From Pseudomonas parafulva NBRC 16636 = DSM 17004 (lineage in GTDB: Bacteria; Pseudomonadota; Gammaproteobacteria; Pseudomonadales; Pseudomonadaceae): a stretch of 64,000 bases of DNA. The stretch is from assembly GCF_000730645.1 (NCBI RefSeq), contig NZ_BBIU01000007.1, forward strand, positions 231,824 to 295,823, read 5' to 3'. The position numbers were made by a program, and so were the translations under genes. Below the pieces are notes generated by a model. It was not told where the DNA came from, did not search any database, and saw nothing but the letters and a program-made list of their open reading frames with translations. Positions 18,209 through 27,398 of this stretch are shown here, piece by piece (the stretch's first letter is position 1; every line of letters starts with the position of its first letter).

Positions 18209-20614
18209 TCAGAAGCCCACGGTGGCCGACAGCAGGTAGGTGCGCGGGGTGGACAAGGTGAGCCCCGGCTCGGCGTCATCGGGCGCACCGGCCGAGCTCC
18301 AGTAGCGGTCGTCCAGCACGTTCTCGACACTGGCGCGCAGGGTGACCTGCGTGGCGTCCACCTTGAAGGCATAGCGGGCACCCAGGTCGTAGCGCTCCCA
18401 GCCGTCGATCTTCTTGCTGTTGTTCTGGTCCAGGTACTGGGAGCTGGAGTGGGTGCCGCGCGCTGTCAGCGTCAGGCCGTCCACCCCGGGTACGTCCCAT
18501 TCGGCGCCCAGGTTGACGTTGTATTCCGGAGTGGCGGGGGCGCGGTTGCCGTCATAGGCGCCGCCCACGGTATCGGTCAGTTCGCTGTCGATGTACATCA
18601 CACCGCCCAGCAACCGAACCCCGTCCAGCGGCTCGCCGAACACGCTCAGCTCGATGCCACGGTTGTTGCGCTTGCCATTGGCACCGAACACGCGGGAGCC
18701 GGGGTTGGTTTCGTAAGCGGGCTGGCGGATACGGAACGCGCTGGCGGTGAACGCGACCTTGCCCAGGTCGTATTTGGCGCCCACTTCAACCTGGCGGCTG
18801 GTGAACGGCGGGAAGATTTCATCTTCGTTGATGGAGGTCGAAGGTGCGATCTTGCCCTGGCTCAAGCCCTCCATGTAGTTGGCGTACAACGACAACTGGT
18901 CGGTGACTTTCAACAGCACGCCGCCCGACGGCGAGACCTTTTCTTCGTCGTAGGCTGTGTCGCCTTTCACACCATCGCTCCAGTCGTCCACCTGCACGCG
19001 CTGCCAGCGCAGGCCCAGGGTGACCAGCAGGTTGTCGTCGAAAAAGCCCAATGTGTCGGCCAGGGCCACGCCCGAGAAGCGGTTCTCGGTGTAGTCCTTG
19101 GAGTCGCGCCGGGTGGGTGTGCCAGGGGCCGGTAGTGCGGCCGGGTGGTACAGGTTGCTGGGCGACGACGCATAGCGTGCGCCACCGTTGGTGAAGTCCA
19201 TGTAGTAGTAGGTGGCGGCCAGGTTCACCTCGTGGCTGACCGGGCCGGTGTGGAACCAGTTGCGTAACCCGGCCATGGCCGTGCGCACCGACTCGTCACG
19301 GGTAAAGTCACGTGGCTGCACAGTGAAGTCGCCCGCATCGTTGATGATCGACACGTTGTGGCGCAGGAAGTCATGGTTGCTCTTGCGCGCGCCCACAGCG
19401 CCGTAGGCCAGCAACGATTCGCTGATGTCGTATTCGGCATGCACGGCACCGAAAGTGTCGTTGGTACGCGCCTTGCTCCAGGCCTGGGCGTAGTTGCGGT
19501 GCACATCGCTGGCCTTCGGCACCTTGGCGCGCGCGCCCACCAGCACCCGCTCCTGCGGGGCGTCGGTATCGCGCTCGGTATGGCCCAGGTCGGCCGACAG
19601 CCGCAGGCGGTCGCCGCGAAAATCCAGGCCCAGCACCGCCATTTCACGGTCGACGCTCTGGTGGTCCCATTCGGTGTCACCCGATTGCTTCACACCGTTG
19701 AAGCGCACGCCAAACTGCTGCCCTTCACCGAAGCGCCGGCCAATGTCCACCGCGCCGCCTGCCTGGCCTGCCGAGGCATAGCTGCCGGTGAACTCGGTGA
19801 TGGGCTTGTCGGTGGCGCGCTTGGGCTGCACGTTGATGCCGCCCCCTACGCTGCCACGCGGGGCGATGCCGTTGATCAGCTGGCTGGGGCCCTTGATGAT
19901 GTCCACCCGGTCGGCCATTTCCATGTCGATGGAATAGGTCGGCAGCAGGCCGTACAGGCCGTTGTAGGCCACGTCGCTGTTGAACAGGCTGAAACCGCGA
20001 ATGGTGAACTGCTCGAAGCGCCCGCCCGCCGGGTTGGTGGTACGTACCGAAGGGTCGCTGGCGACCAGCTCACCCAAGGTGCGCGCCTGCTGGTTCTTGA
20101 CCAGGTCGCTGGTGTAGCTGGTGATGCTGAACGGCGTTTCCATGAAGTCCCGCGCCCCCAGCAGGCCCTGGGCACCCTGCCGCGCCACCTGGCCGCCGGC
20201 ATAGGGCTGTGCGTCGTTGCCGGCGGGCAGGCCACTGACGATGCTGGTGGGGGCGATTTCCAGGGCAGCGCCCGCTTGCGGTGCCGGCATGAGGGTAAAG
20301 GCGCCCTCGCCGACCGGCAGCAGTTGCAGGCCACTGCCGCGCAGCAGGTGCATGAAGCCTTCATCCACGCTGTAGCGGCCAGACAACCCCTCGCTGTTCA
20401 AACCACGCACCAGCGCAGGGTCCAGCGAAAGGCTCACGCCAGCCTGGTCGGCAAAGCGGGTCAAGGCCGCGCCAAGGCTGGCGGCAGGGACCTGGTAAGC
20501 CCGCCGCACGGGCTCCTCGGCCCAGGTGGGCAGGCTCAGCAGCAGGCTCATGGCAAACAACGGACGCACGGCGCGCACCAGCGGGCGCACGCGGTTGGAC
20601 TTTACTGCACGCAT
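18209..20614 (-). CDS. TonB-dependent siderophore receptor with N-terminal signalling domain
   Basis: An outer-membrane receptor of 801 residues. A signal peptide is followed by an STN (secretin/TonB short N-terminal) domain at about residues 36-105 (YQVPAASLGAALTRFADQAGVSLS), which contacts FecR for transmembrane signalling. A plug domain then holds the RGFSLFNSDVAYNGLYG segment, followed by a 22-strand barrel ending in LLSATVGF with the C-terminal Phe. The pattern GxRxxNRGIELSV and the plug details match ferric-hydroxamate/pyoverdine-type receptors (FpvA, FoxA, FiuA); the ligand is unknown. It lies 66 bases downstream of fecR. A full FecI-FecR-receptor cell-surface signalling unit is therefore present. 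Confidence 0.93.
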   Translation of the reverse strand: MRAVKSNRVRPLVRAVRPLFAMSLLLSLPTWAEEPVRRAYQVPAASLGAALTRFADQAGVSLSLDPALVRGLNSEGLSGRYSVDEGFMHLLRGSGLQLLPVGEGAFTLMPAPQAGAALEIAPTSIVSGLPAGNDAQPYAGGQVARQGAQGLLGARDFMETPFSITSYTSDLVKNQQARTLGELVASDPSVRTTNPAGGRFEQFTIRGFSLFNSDVAYNGLYGLLPTYSIDMEMADRVDIIKGPSQLINGIAPRGSVGGGINVQPKRATDKPITEFTGSYASAGQAGGAVDIGRRFGEGQQFGVRFNGVKQSGDTEWDHQSVDREMAVLGLDFRGDRLRLSADLGHTERDTDAPQERVLVGARAKVPKASDVHRNYAQAWSKARTNDTFGAVHAEYDISESLLAYGAVGARKSNHDFLRHNVSIINDAGDFTVQPRDFTRDESVRTAMAGLRNWFHTGPVSHEVNLAATYYYMDFTNGGARYASSPSNLYHPAALPAPGTPTRRDSKDYTENRFSGVALADTLGFFDDNLLVTLGLRWQRVQVDDWSDGVKGDTAYDEEKVSPSGGVLLKVTDQLSLYANYMEGLSQGKIAPSTSINEDEIFPPFTSRQVEVGAKYDLGKVAFTASAFRIRQPAYETNPGSRVFGANGKRNNRGIELSVFGEPLDGVRLLGGVMYIDSELTDTVGGAYDGNRAPATPEYNVNLGAEWDVPGVDGLTLTARGTHSSSQYLDQNNSKKIDGWERYDLGARYAFKVDATQVTLRASVENVLDDRYWSSAGAPDDAEPGLTLSTPRTYLLSATVGF

Positions 20615-20642
20615 CTGAAAAAGCTCCCCTTCATGGTCTTCT

Positions 20643-20658
20643 ACCGGTAATGACCGGT
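20643..20658. other. Inverted repeat between the fecR and receptor genes
   Basis: ACCGGT-AATG-ACCGGT: each half is itself palindromic, so it can form a six-base stem on either strand. It lies in the 66-base gap just upstream of the receptor gene, close to where the ECF sigma promoter should be. Role unknown. Confidence 0.4.
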
Positions 20659-20680
20659 GAGCGAAAAAAAGGGGACAGCC

Positions 20681-21640
20681 TCATGCGGAATTTTCTCGTG
20701 GGGCCAGGGTGACCCAATAACGGGTGCGGGCCTGCACCTGCACCGGCAGGCTGGCGGCGAGCAGGGCCAGTACCTGGTCCGTGTCGTCCAGGCGGAAGGT
20801 GCCGGTGACCCGCAACCCGTCGATGGCCGGTGACCAGCGCAGCACGCCGGGGCGATACCGGCGCAGCTCGGCCAGCAGTTCGCCCAGGCGGCGATCATCC
20901 AGGCGCAGCACGCCCTCGCGCCAGCCCAGCAGCCAGGGTTCCACAGTGGTCACGGCATCCACCCCGCTACCGAGCAGGCTAGCCTGCTGGCCGGCTTCGA
21001 GGACCACGGGCGAGCCATTCCCGGGCTGCAGGCGCACGCGGCCACCCGTCACCGATACTCGGCAACCTGAATCCAGCAGGCGCAGACAGACATCGGCGGC
21101 GCCTGACCCTTGGCCTCCCAGCTGTACCTGGCCGGTAGGCACCTGCACCCGCAGGTCGAGGTGGCCAGGGGTCTTCACCGCCACCTCTCCCCGCCTGAGT
21201 GTGATGCGCCGGCCTGGGCCGTCGATATCCACGGCGCTGTCGGTGTTCAACTGCACCGACGTGCCATCGGCCAGCCGCAATTCGCGGCGTTCGCCCACCC
21301 CGGTACGTACGTCCGCAGCCCAGGCGTCGATAGGCAGTTCGCGGCTGATCAACCAGGCCGACGGTAACAGCACCGCCACCCCAATTGCCTGCTTGAGCAC
21401 CGCCCGGCGACCGGCATCCGGCCGGTCCAGGGTTGCCATAGCCAGGCTGCCGGGCAAGCTGCTAAAGCGCTGGCGCAGCAGCAGTGCCTTCTGCCAGGCG
21501 TGCTCATGGGCCAGGTTACTGGCCCGCCACTGCTCAAGGCGCAACAGGTCCGCATCGCTGGCACTGCCCGAGTCCAGCAGCGACAGCCAGTGCGCAGCGC
21601 CACGCAGGGCATCGCGCATTTCGGAGGGGTGCGGGTTCAT
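20681..21640 (-). CDS. FecR-family anti-sigma/sensor protein
   Basis: 319 residues. A cytoplasmic DUF4880 segment (residues 1 to about 50, ALRGAAHWLSLLDSGSASDADLLRLEQWRASNLAHEHAW) binds the sigma factor. A membrane span follows near residues 85-105 (LKQAIGVAVLLPSAWLI). The periplasmic FecR core shows LADGTSVQLNTDSAVDIDGPGRRITLRRGEVAV. The last 90 residues contact the receptor STN domain. Start: ATG at 21640, which overlaps the sigma gene stop by four bases (ATGA); the longer open frame to 21706 lies inside the sigma gene. Translational coupling keeps the sigma to anti-sigma ratio fixed. Confidence 0.92.
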   Translation of the reverse strand: MNPHPSEMRDALRGAAHWLSLLDSGSASDADLLRLEQWRASNLAHEHAWQKALLLRQRFSSLPGSLAMATLDRPDAGRRAVLKQAIGVAVLLPSAWLISRELPIDAWAADVRTGVGERRELRLADGTSVQLNTDSAVDIDGPGRRITLRRGEVAVKTPGHLDLRVQVPTGQVQLGGQGSGAADVCLRLLDSGCRVSVTGGRVRLQPGNGSPVVLEAGQQASLLGSGVDAVTTVEPWLLGWREGVLRLDDRRLGELLAELRRYRPGVLRWSPAIDGLRVTGTFRLDDTDQVLALLAASLPVQVQARTRYWVTLAPRENSA

Positions 21641-22149
21641 TGCAGCTCGGCCAGCAGGCAATGTTCGTAGGCCTGAGCCATGTAGCGCTTTACCGAACGC
21701 TCGCATACGCCAAGGCGCACGCCGATTTCGGCATAGCCCAAGCCTTCGAGCTGGCTCCAGAGAAACGCCTTGCGCACCGCAGGCTTCAAGCCATCGAGCA
21801 GTTCGTCCAGCGCCTGCAGGGTTTCCAGCAATACCCAGCGCTGCTCGGGCGAAGGCACGTGTTGCTCGGGCAGTTGCGCCAGGGCATCCAGGTAGGCCTG
21901 TTCAAGGCTGCGGCGCTGATAGAAGTTGCTGAGCAGGCGCTTGCCCACCGTCAACAGGTAGGCACGCGGTTCGTGAATGTCGGCAAGCGGCTGAGCACTG
22001 GCCAGTACGCGCAGGAAGGTGTCCTGGCTGAGGTCGGCAGCATCCCAGGCATTGCCCATGCGCCGGCGCAGCCAGTTTTCCAGCCAGCCGCGATGCTCGC
22101 GGTAGAACGCAGGCAGGCTGGGTGGGGGCGGCGGCGCGGCATCGATCAT
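21637..22149 (-). CDS. FecI-type ECF RNA polymerase sigma factor
   Basis: 170 residues. Region 2 appears as HRGWLENWLRRRMGNAWDAADLSQDTFLRVL, with the -10 recognition residues in the AADLSQDTF core. Region 4 is LDGLKPAVRKAFLWSQLEGLGYAEIGVRLGVCERSVKRYM, a -35 helix-turn-helix. This is the iron-starvation sigma group. It heads the operon sigma-fecR, followed by the receptor gene. A Fur-like site lies 22 bases upstream of its start codon, so expression is expected under iron limitation. Confidence 0.94.
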   Translation of the reverse strand: MIDAAPPPPPSLPAFYREHRGWLENWLRRRMGNAWDAADLSQDTFLRVLASAQPLADIHEPRAYLLTVGKRLLSNFYQRRSLEQAYLDALAQLPEQHVPSPEQRWVLLETLQALDELLDGLKPAVRKAFLWSQLEGLGYAEIGVRLGVCERSVKRYMAQAYEHCLLAELQ

Positions 22150-22170
22150 GGGGATGGCCCTGCAGTGGAC

Positions 22171-22195
22171 GTAAATAGGATTAATTCTAATTTAC
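22171..22195 (-). promoter_or_regulatory. Fur-box-like palindrome upstream of the ECF sigma gene
   Basis: On the minus strand the 25-base site reads GTAAAT-TAG-AATTAAT-C-CTATTTAC: an AT-rich palindrome with perfect GTAAAT/ATTTAC ends, in an otherwise GC-rich region. It fits the loose hexamer model of a Fur operator and stands where Fur normally controls FecI-type genes. The match to the canonical 19-mer is imperfect. Confidence 0.55.
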
Positions 22196-22228
22196 ATCGC
22201 ACAGCAGGACCAACCCCTTTATCACCTG

Positions 22229-23866
22229 TCAGGCAATGGCGGCGTCCACCAGCACCTGGGCTTCTTGTACCAGGCGCTGCAGATGCGCTTCATCGATGAA
22301 GCTTTCGGCGTAGATCTTGTAGATGTCCTCAGTGCCCGATGGCCGTGCCGCAAACCAGCCATTGGCGGTCATCACCTTCAGGCCACCAATGGCCTGGCCG
22401 TTGCCCGGCGCATGGCTCAGCACCTGCACGATCGGCTCGCCGGCCAGTTCCGTGGACTTCACTTGCTCGGGCGCCAGCTTGCTCAGTAGCGCCTTCTGGC
22501 GGGCATCCGCCTTGGCCTCCACCCGGGTGGCGTAAGGTTTGCCAAGGGCTGCAGTCAGGTCCGCGTAGGCCTGGCCTGGGTTACGGCCTGTACGGGCAGT
22601 CATTTCAGCGGCCAGCAGCGCAGGGATCAGGCCATCCTTGTCGGTCGCCCAGACCGACCCATCGCGGCGCAGAAACGATGCCCCGGCGCTTTCTTCGCCA
22701 CCGAAACCCAACGAGCCGTCGAACAGCCCCTGGGCGAAATATTTGAAGCCCACCGGCACTTCGTAGAGCTCACGGCCCAGCCGTTCGGTGACACGGTCGA
22801 TCAAACCGCTGGACACCACGGTCTTGCCCACCGCTGCGTCGCTGCGCCATTGCGGGCGGTGGCGATACAGGTAATCGATGGCCACGGCCAGGTAGTTGTT
22901 GGGTTGCAGCAGCCCTTCAGGGGTGACGATACCGTGACGGTCGTGGTCCGGGTCGCAGGCGAAAGCCACGTCAAAACGCTCGCGCAGGCCGATCAGGCCC
23001 TGCATGGCGTAAGGCGAGGAAGGGTCCATGCGGATCTGGCCGTCCCAGTCCACGCTCATGAAGCGGAAGGTCGGGTCTACCTCGGTGTTCACCACTTCCA
23101 GGTCGAGCTTGTAGTGTTCGGCAATGGCCGACCAGTAGCGCACCCCTGCCCCACCCAGCGGGTCGACGCCCAGGCGCAGCTTGGCGGCCCGGATCACGTC
23201 GAAGTCGATCACGTTCTCGAGGTCGGCCACGTAATGGCTGACGTAGTCGTGGCGGTGGGTGGTCGACGCCAGCAGCGCCTGGGCATGATCAATGCGCTTG
23301 ACCCCAGCAAGGTCCGCCGCCAGCAGTTCGTTGGCCTTGTTTTCGATCCACTTGGTCACGTCGCTGTCGGCGGGCCCACCGTTGGTGGGGTTGTACTTGA
23401 ACCCACCGCTTTGGGGCGGGTTGTGCGACGGGGTAATGACGATGCCGTCGGCCAGGCCCTGCTCGCGCCCGCGGTTATAGCACAGGATGGCGTGGGAGAT
23501 GGCGGGTGTCGGGGTGTACTCGTCGTCCTTGGACAGCATCACCTGCACGCCGTTGGCGGCCAGCACCTCCAGGGCGCTGGCGGCAGCGGGTGCCGACAGG
23601 GCATGGGTGTCGGCGCCGATGAACAACGGGCCGTCGATGCCCTTTTCCTGGCGATACAGGCAGATGGCCTGGGTGATCGCCAGCACATGGTACTCGTTGA
23701 AACTCAACTCGAAGGAGGTGCCCCGGTGCCCTGAGGTGCCAAAGGCTACCCGCTGGGTCGCCACGGCCGCATCCGGGCGGCCGGTGTAATAGGCCGTGAG
23801 CAGGCGGGGGATATCAACCAGCACGCTGGCCGGTGCCGGCTTGCCTGCCAAAGGACTGAGCGTCAT
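22229..23866 (-). CDS. pgm: Phosphoglucomutase (alpha-D-glucose phosphate-specific)
   Basis: 545 residues, the usual length of bacterial Pgm. It interconverts glucose 1-phosphate and glucose 6-phosphate in the cytosol. The substrate-binding start has [13 protein letters not shown]. The phosphoserine loop is VITPSHNPP with the catalytic Ser at residue 147. The Mg site is in DPDHDRHG, the sugar loop in [12 protein letters not shown], and the C-terminal phosphate loop in [17 protein letters not shown]. All four active-site loops are intact. It is a single-gene unit, divergent from the DUF1345 gene, with no link to the neighbouring iron genes. Confidence 0.97.
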   Translation of the reverse strand: MTLSPLAGKPAPASVLVDIPRLLTAYYTGRPDAAVATQRVAFGTSGHRGTSFELSFNEYHVLAITQAICLYRQEKGIDGPLFIGADTHALSAPAAASALEVLAANGVQVMLSKDDEYTPTPAISHAILCYNRGREQGLADGIVITPSHNPPQSGGFKYNPTNGGPADSDVTKWIENKANELLAADLAGVKRIDHAQALLASTTHRHDYVSHYVADLENVIDFDVIRAAKLRLGVDPLGGAGVRYWSAIAEHYKLDLEVVNTEVDPTFRFMSVDWDGQIRMDPSSPYAMQGLIGLRERFDVAFACDPDHDRHGIVTPEGLLQPNNYLAVAIDYLYRHRPQWRSDAAVGKTVVSSGLIDRVTERLGRELYEVPVGFKYFAQGLFDGSLGFGGEESAGASFLRRDGSVWATDKDGLIPALLAAEMTARTGRNPGQAYADLTAALGKPYATRVEAKADARQKALLSKLAPEQVKSTELAGEPIVQVLSHAPGNGQAIGGLKVMTANGWFAARPSGTEDIYKIYAESFIDEAHLQRLVQEAQVLVDAAIA

Positions 23867-24024
23867 GCATAAACCTCGAGTTCAACGAATGGTGGGTGTT
23901 GGAACGTGCAGTGTACTGAGAGTTGCATGGCGGTGCGATGGGGCCAGTCAACAAACAACCTGGCAACCCGCCAGCTTCTGGGCGGTCTAGAGTGAAGCTC
24001 ATCAGCCACTGCCTGCGAGGCCCC

Positions 24025-24672
24025 ATGGCATTTCATCGTCTTACCCGTACCCACCCCAGGCTGACCATCGCCGCCATCGTCGGCCTGCTGGGTGGCTGGT
24101 TGATCCCAGGCGGCGACAGCGTGCAGCGCATTCTGACCGGCTGGAACCTGGGGGTATGGCTGTACTTGGTACTGGTGCTGTGGTTGAGCTGGAACGCCAG
24201 CCCGGACAAAGTACGCAAGGTGGCCCGCACCGAGGACGAAAACGCCGGGCTGGTGTTGCTCACCGTGTGCGTGGCCGCCATTGCCAGCCTGGTGGCAGTG
24301 ACGTTCCAGCTGGTTTCGAGCCGTGGCTTGCACGGCGACGCCCTGGCGGTGCACTACCTGTACACCGGGCTGACGATTGCCGGCTCCTGGCTGCTGATCG
24401 GCTGCATCTTCAGCCTGCACTATGCGCGGCTGTTCTATGCCGGGCAGCACCCCGAGCCGCCGCTGCGGTTCGCCGACAACGAATGCAGGCCTGACTACTG
24501 GGACTTCCATTACTTCTCTTTCACCATCAGCGTGGCGGTGCAAACATCGGACGTGGGCGTGGCCGGGCGCAACCTGCGCCGGGTGGTGCTGGCCCACTCG
24601 TTGGTGGGGTTCGTGTTCAACACGGCCATCCTGGGGTTCACCATCAACATCGCGGCAGGGCTGTTGAATTGA
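24025..24672 (+). CDS. DUF1345 inner-membrane protein
   Basis: 215 residues from the ATG at 24025; the open frame to 23923 is not supported. It has five to six hydrophobic segments. The pattern [57 protein letters not shown] and [24 protein letters not shown] matches the DUF1345 family, whose function is unknown. The conserved YWDF.YFSF.I......SDV stretch is the family hallmark. It is monocistronic. Confidence 0.87.
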   Translation: MAFHRLTRTHPRLTIAAIVGLLGGWLIPGGDSVQRILTGWNLGVWLYLVLVLWLSWNASPDKVRKVARTEDENAGLVLLTVCVAAIASLVAVTFQLVSSRGLHGDALAVHYLYTGLTIAGSWLLIGCIFSLHYARLFYAGQHPEPPLRFADNECRPDYWDFHYFSFTISVAVQTSDVGVAGRNLRRVVLAHSLVGFVFNTAILGFTINIAAGLLN

Positions 24673-24944
24673 GGCTACCGCCTGTCCGAAAACCTCATGC
24701 GGGCGAGGAATGGAGCGCTGCCTCATGGCGCCCAGAATTCGAGGCATCTGGGCGAGGAAAACGTTTGCCCCGCGCCGGCTGTTCAAGCCGTCGGCATCCC
24801 CATCTGTGACCTGGGTCATCCATTGATACATTTGTCATATTTGTGAACGAGAATCGCTCGGTGCAAGTGCTATGGTTACCTTCCCAGCGGTCGCATGACG
24901 CGGCCGCCCATCACCATCGTCCAGGCAAGGACAAGGAGGCTGGC

Positions 24945-25205
24945 ATGAACAAGATGACGTTCCCCAACGCCTGCCAGGTGATGCGCTGGCACTTCCATCC
25001 GCTTGGCTTCGAAGCCAGCATGGATGCGCCTCGCAGCATGGTCGCGCGGCTGTTCGACCGTGGCACCGGTGTAACACTGCTGGCCATTGCCGGCATCCCC
25101 TGCACGGCCATCATGGCGGCAGCGGACGTCGAGCGCATCATCGAGGCGGTCGAAGCCGAAATCGATGCGTTCCAGCCAGCCTTCACACTGCGCGACGCAG
25201 GCTAG
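24945..25205 (+). CDS. DUF1652 small protein
   Basis: 86 residues, starting at the ATG at 24945 behind a strong AAGGAGG site. The pattern HFHPLGFEASMDAPRSMVARLFDRGTG, LLAIAGIPC and a final amphipathic helix VERIIEAVEAEIDAF fit the DUF1652 family, which is abundant in Pseudomonas and of unknown function. Its last four bases overlap the end of the convergent GGDEF-EAL gene. Confidence 0.75.
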   Translation: MNKMTFPNACQVMRWHFHPLGFEASMDAPRSMVARLFDRGTGVTLLAIAGIPCTAIMAAADVERIIEAVEAEIDAFQPAFTLRDAG

Positions 25206-27289
25206 CCGACTGCAGCCAGCGCCGGGCCCATGGCCTGCAAACCGCTCATGAACTGCTCGGCCGGCACCGGCTGGCCCAGCAGGTACCCTTGCAGCGAATC
25301 ACAGCCCAGGCGCGTGAGAAACGCCTGCTGCCCCCCGGTCTCTACCCCTTCTGCAACGATGCGCAGGCCTAATGCCTGGCCCAACGCCACAATGGCAGAA
25401 ACGATGGCCGCATCCTCGCTGTCCTGCTCCAGTTCACGAACAAAGCCACGGTCGATCTTCAATTCGTTAGCCGGTAGCCGCTTGAGGTACAGCAAACTGG
25501 AGTAGCCCGTACCAAAGTCGTCGATAGACAGGTCGACCCCCATCTCGGAAAGCCGTCGCAGCACGGCTAGGCTGACGTCAGCATCGTGCATGGCGGTGGT
25601 TTCCGTCACTTCCAGGGTCAGGCAGTTGGCCGGCAGGTGGTTGCGCGCCAGGGCGCTGGCCACGCTGTCAACCAACCCCGCATGGCAGAACTGGATCGCC
25701 GACAGGTTCACCGCAATACGCCAGCCGACATGCCCTTCGTTCAACCACTGGCGCATCTGACGGCAGGCCTCATTCAGCACCCACTCACCAATGGGCAAGA
25801 TCAGCCCGGTCTTTTCCGCAAGGCCAATGAAGCGGTCGGGCAACAGCAGGCCGTGTTGAGGGTGTTCCCAGCGCAACAAGGCTTCGGCACCGATCGGCTG
25901 GCAGGCCCTGGCCTCGAACTTGGGCTGATAATGCAGGCGCAACTGCCGGCGCTCCAAGGCATGGCGCAGGTCCTGCAGCAGTTGCAACTGCTGGCGGGCG
26001 TTGCTGTTCATCGACACGTCGAAAAAACTGTAGCCGTTCTTGCCCGCGCTCTTGGCGTGGTACATGGCAGCGTCCGCATTGCGCAGCAGTTCGTGTTGGT
26101 CAAGGCCATTGCCCGGGTAAAGCACAATGCCCAGGCTGGCCGACAATTGCAGCTCGTGGTCGGCCACCTGGAAGGGTCGGGACACCAGGTTGACCTGCTT
26201 GACTGCCACATCCATGGCATCGGCTGGAGTCTGCAGCTCCACCAGCAGCACGAACTCGTCGCCGCCGATACGCGCCAGGGTGTCCTGGCTGTGCAAGTGA
26301 CCGCGCAGGCGAGCGGCCACCGCCTTGAGCAACAAGTCGCCAATGTGGTGGCCAAAGGCATCGTTCACCGGTTTGAAACCGTCCAGGTCGATGAACATCA
26401 GCGCAAAGCACCCGCCCTGCTCCGCCACCTTGGCAATCGCCTGCTCGATCCGGTCCGCCAACAGACTGCGGTTAGGCAACGCGGTAAGGGTGTCGTGCAG
26501 CGCCAGTTGGGTGAGCTCCTGGTTGGCCAGGGTCAGCGACCTGGCCAGCTCCGCGGTACGTACTTCAAGGCGGGCATCCAGCACCGACGTCAGCAAGGCG
26601 ACCGCCAGCACAGCCAGGGTGGGGATCAATACCAGGTAGACCAACCCGTCGCCCTGCAGCCCACCAGGCAAGGCGCCACAATAGCTACCCACCGGGAAAC
26701 TTGCCGCGGCCATGCCGGTGTAGTGCATGCCGACGATCGCCAGGCCCATCACCACCGCCGCCAGGCCCCGAACCTGCCTGACATACGGCGTTTGCCTGCG
26801 CAGCCGGAAGGCGATCCACAACGCGGCCGCCGACGCCACCACGGCAATCAGCAGCGATGCCATGAACAGTGAGGGGTCGTAGTCGATCCCCGGCAGCATG
26901 CGCAGCGCCGCCATGCCGGTGTAATGCATGCTGGCAATGCCGCCGCCCATGATCAGCGCCCCGAACGCCAGCTGTAGCCAGGGCAGGTGTGGCTGGCTGA
27001 CCAGCCACAGGGCAAAGCCTGAGGACAGCACGGCAATCAGCAGCGACAGCGCGGTCAGGGGCAGGTCATACCCCAGGTCGACCGGAAGGCTCAGGGCAAG
27101 CATGCCCACAAAATGCATGGACCACACCCCGGTCCCCATGGCCAGCGCGCCGCCCGCCGTCCACACGGCAGCCGCACGGCCTTTGGCCGTGGCGATGCGG
27201 CCGGTGAGGTCAAGGGCGGTGTAGGACGCCAGGATTGCCACGCACAGCGAAATCAACACCAGCGAAGAGGAATAGCTAGCGGTCAGCAT
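25202..27289 (-). CDS. MHYT-GGDEF-EAL cyclic-di-GMP protein
   Basis: 695 residues from the ATG at 27289. An N-terminal MHYT sensor (about residues 1-215) has seven membrane helices with the MHFVGM/MHYTGMAAL-type repeats thought to bind metal and sense gases. A GGDEF domain (about 260-425) has an intact GGDEF motif, but the inhibitory RxxD site reads HSQD and so is lost. An EAL domain (about 437-690) has EALLR, NLSAIQF, DDFGTGYSS, KIDRGFV and EGVET, so phosphodiesterase activity is plausible. Enzymes of this layout (MorA/MucR-like) can make or degrade c-di-GMP and affect biofilm or alginate. The open frame upstream of 27289 is not coding. Confidence 0.93.
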   Translation of the reverse strand: MLTASYSSSLVLISLCVAILASYTALDLTGRIATAKGRAAAVWTAGGALAMGTGVWSMHFVGMLALSLPVDLGYDLPLTALSLLIAVLSSGFALWLVSQPHLPWLQLAFGALIMGGGIASMHYTGMAALRMLPGIDYDPSLFMASLLIAVVASAAALWIAFRLRRQTPYVRQVRGLAAVVMGLAIVGMHYTGMAAASFPVGSYCGALPGGLQGDGLVYLVLIPTLAVLAVALLTSVLDARLEVRTAELARSLTLANQELTQLALHDTLTALPNRSLLADRIEQAIAKVAEQGGCFALMFIDLDGFKPVNDAFGHHIGDLLLKAVAARLRGHLHSQDTLARIGGDEFVLLVELQTPADAMDVAVKQVNLVSRPFQVADHELQLSASLGIVLYPGNGLDQHELLRNADAAMYHAKSAGKNGYSFFDVSMNSNARQQLQLLQDLRHALERRQLRLHYQPKFEARACQPIGAEALLRWEHPQHGLLLPDRFIGLAEKTGLILPIGEWVLNEACRQMRQWLNEGHVGWRIAVNLSAIQFCHAGLVDSVASALARNHLPANCLTLEVTETTAMHDADVSLAVLRRLSEMGVDLSIDDFGTGYSSLLYLKRLPANELKIDRGFVRELEQDSEDAAIVSAIVALGQALGLRIVAEGVETGGQQAFLTRLGCDSLQGYLLGQPVPAEQFMSGLQAMGPALAAVG

Positions 27290-27398
27290 TTGAGTTTCCG
27301 GAGACGGGCCGGGGCGGCCCGGAAAAAGCTGACGATTGTACTCAAGCTTTGGCGAAACGCACGGGGTTTTTGCTAACGAAAATGGGCCGCCCGGTGGG

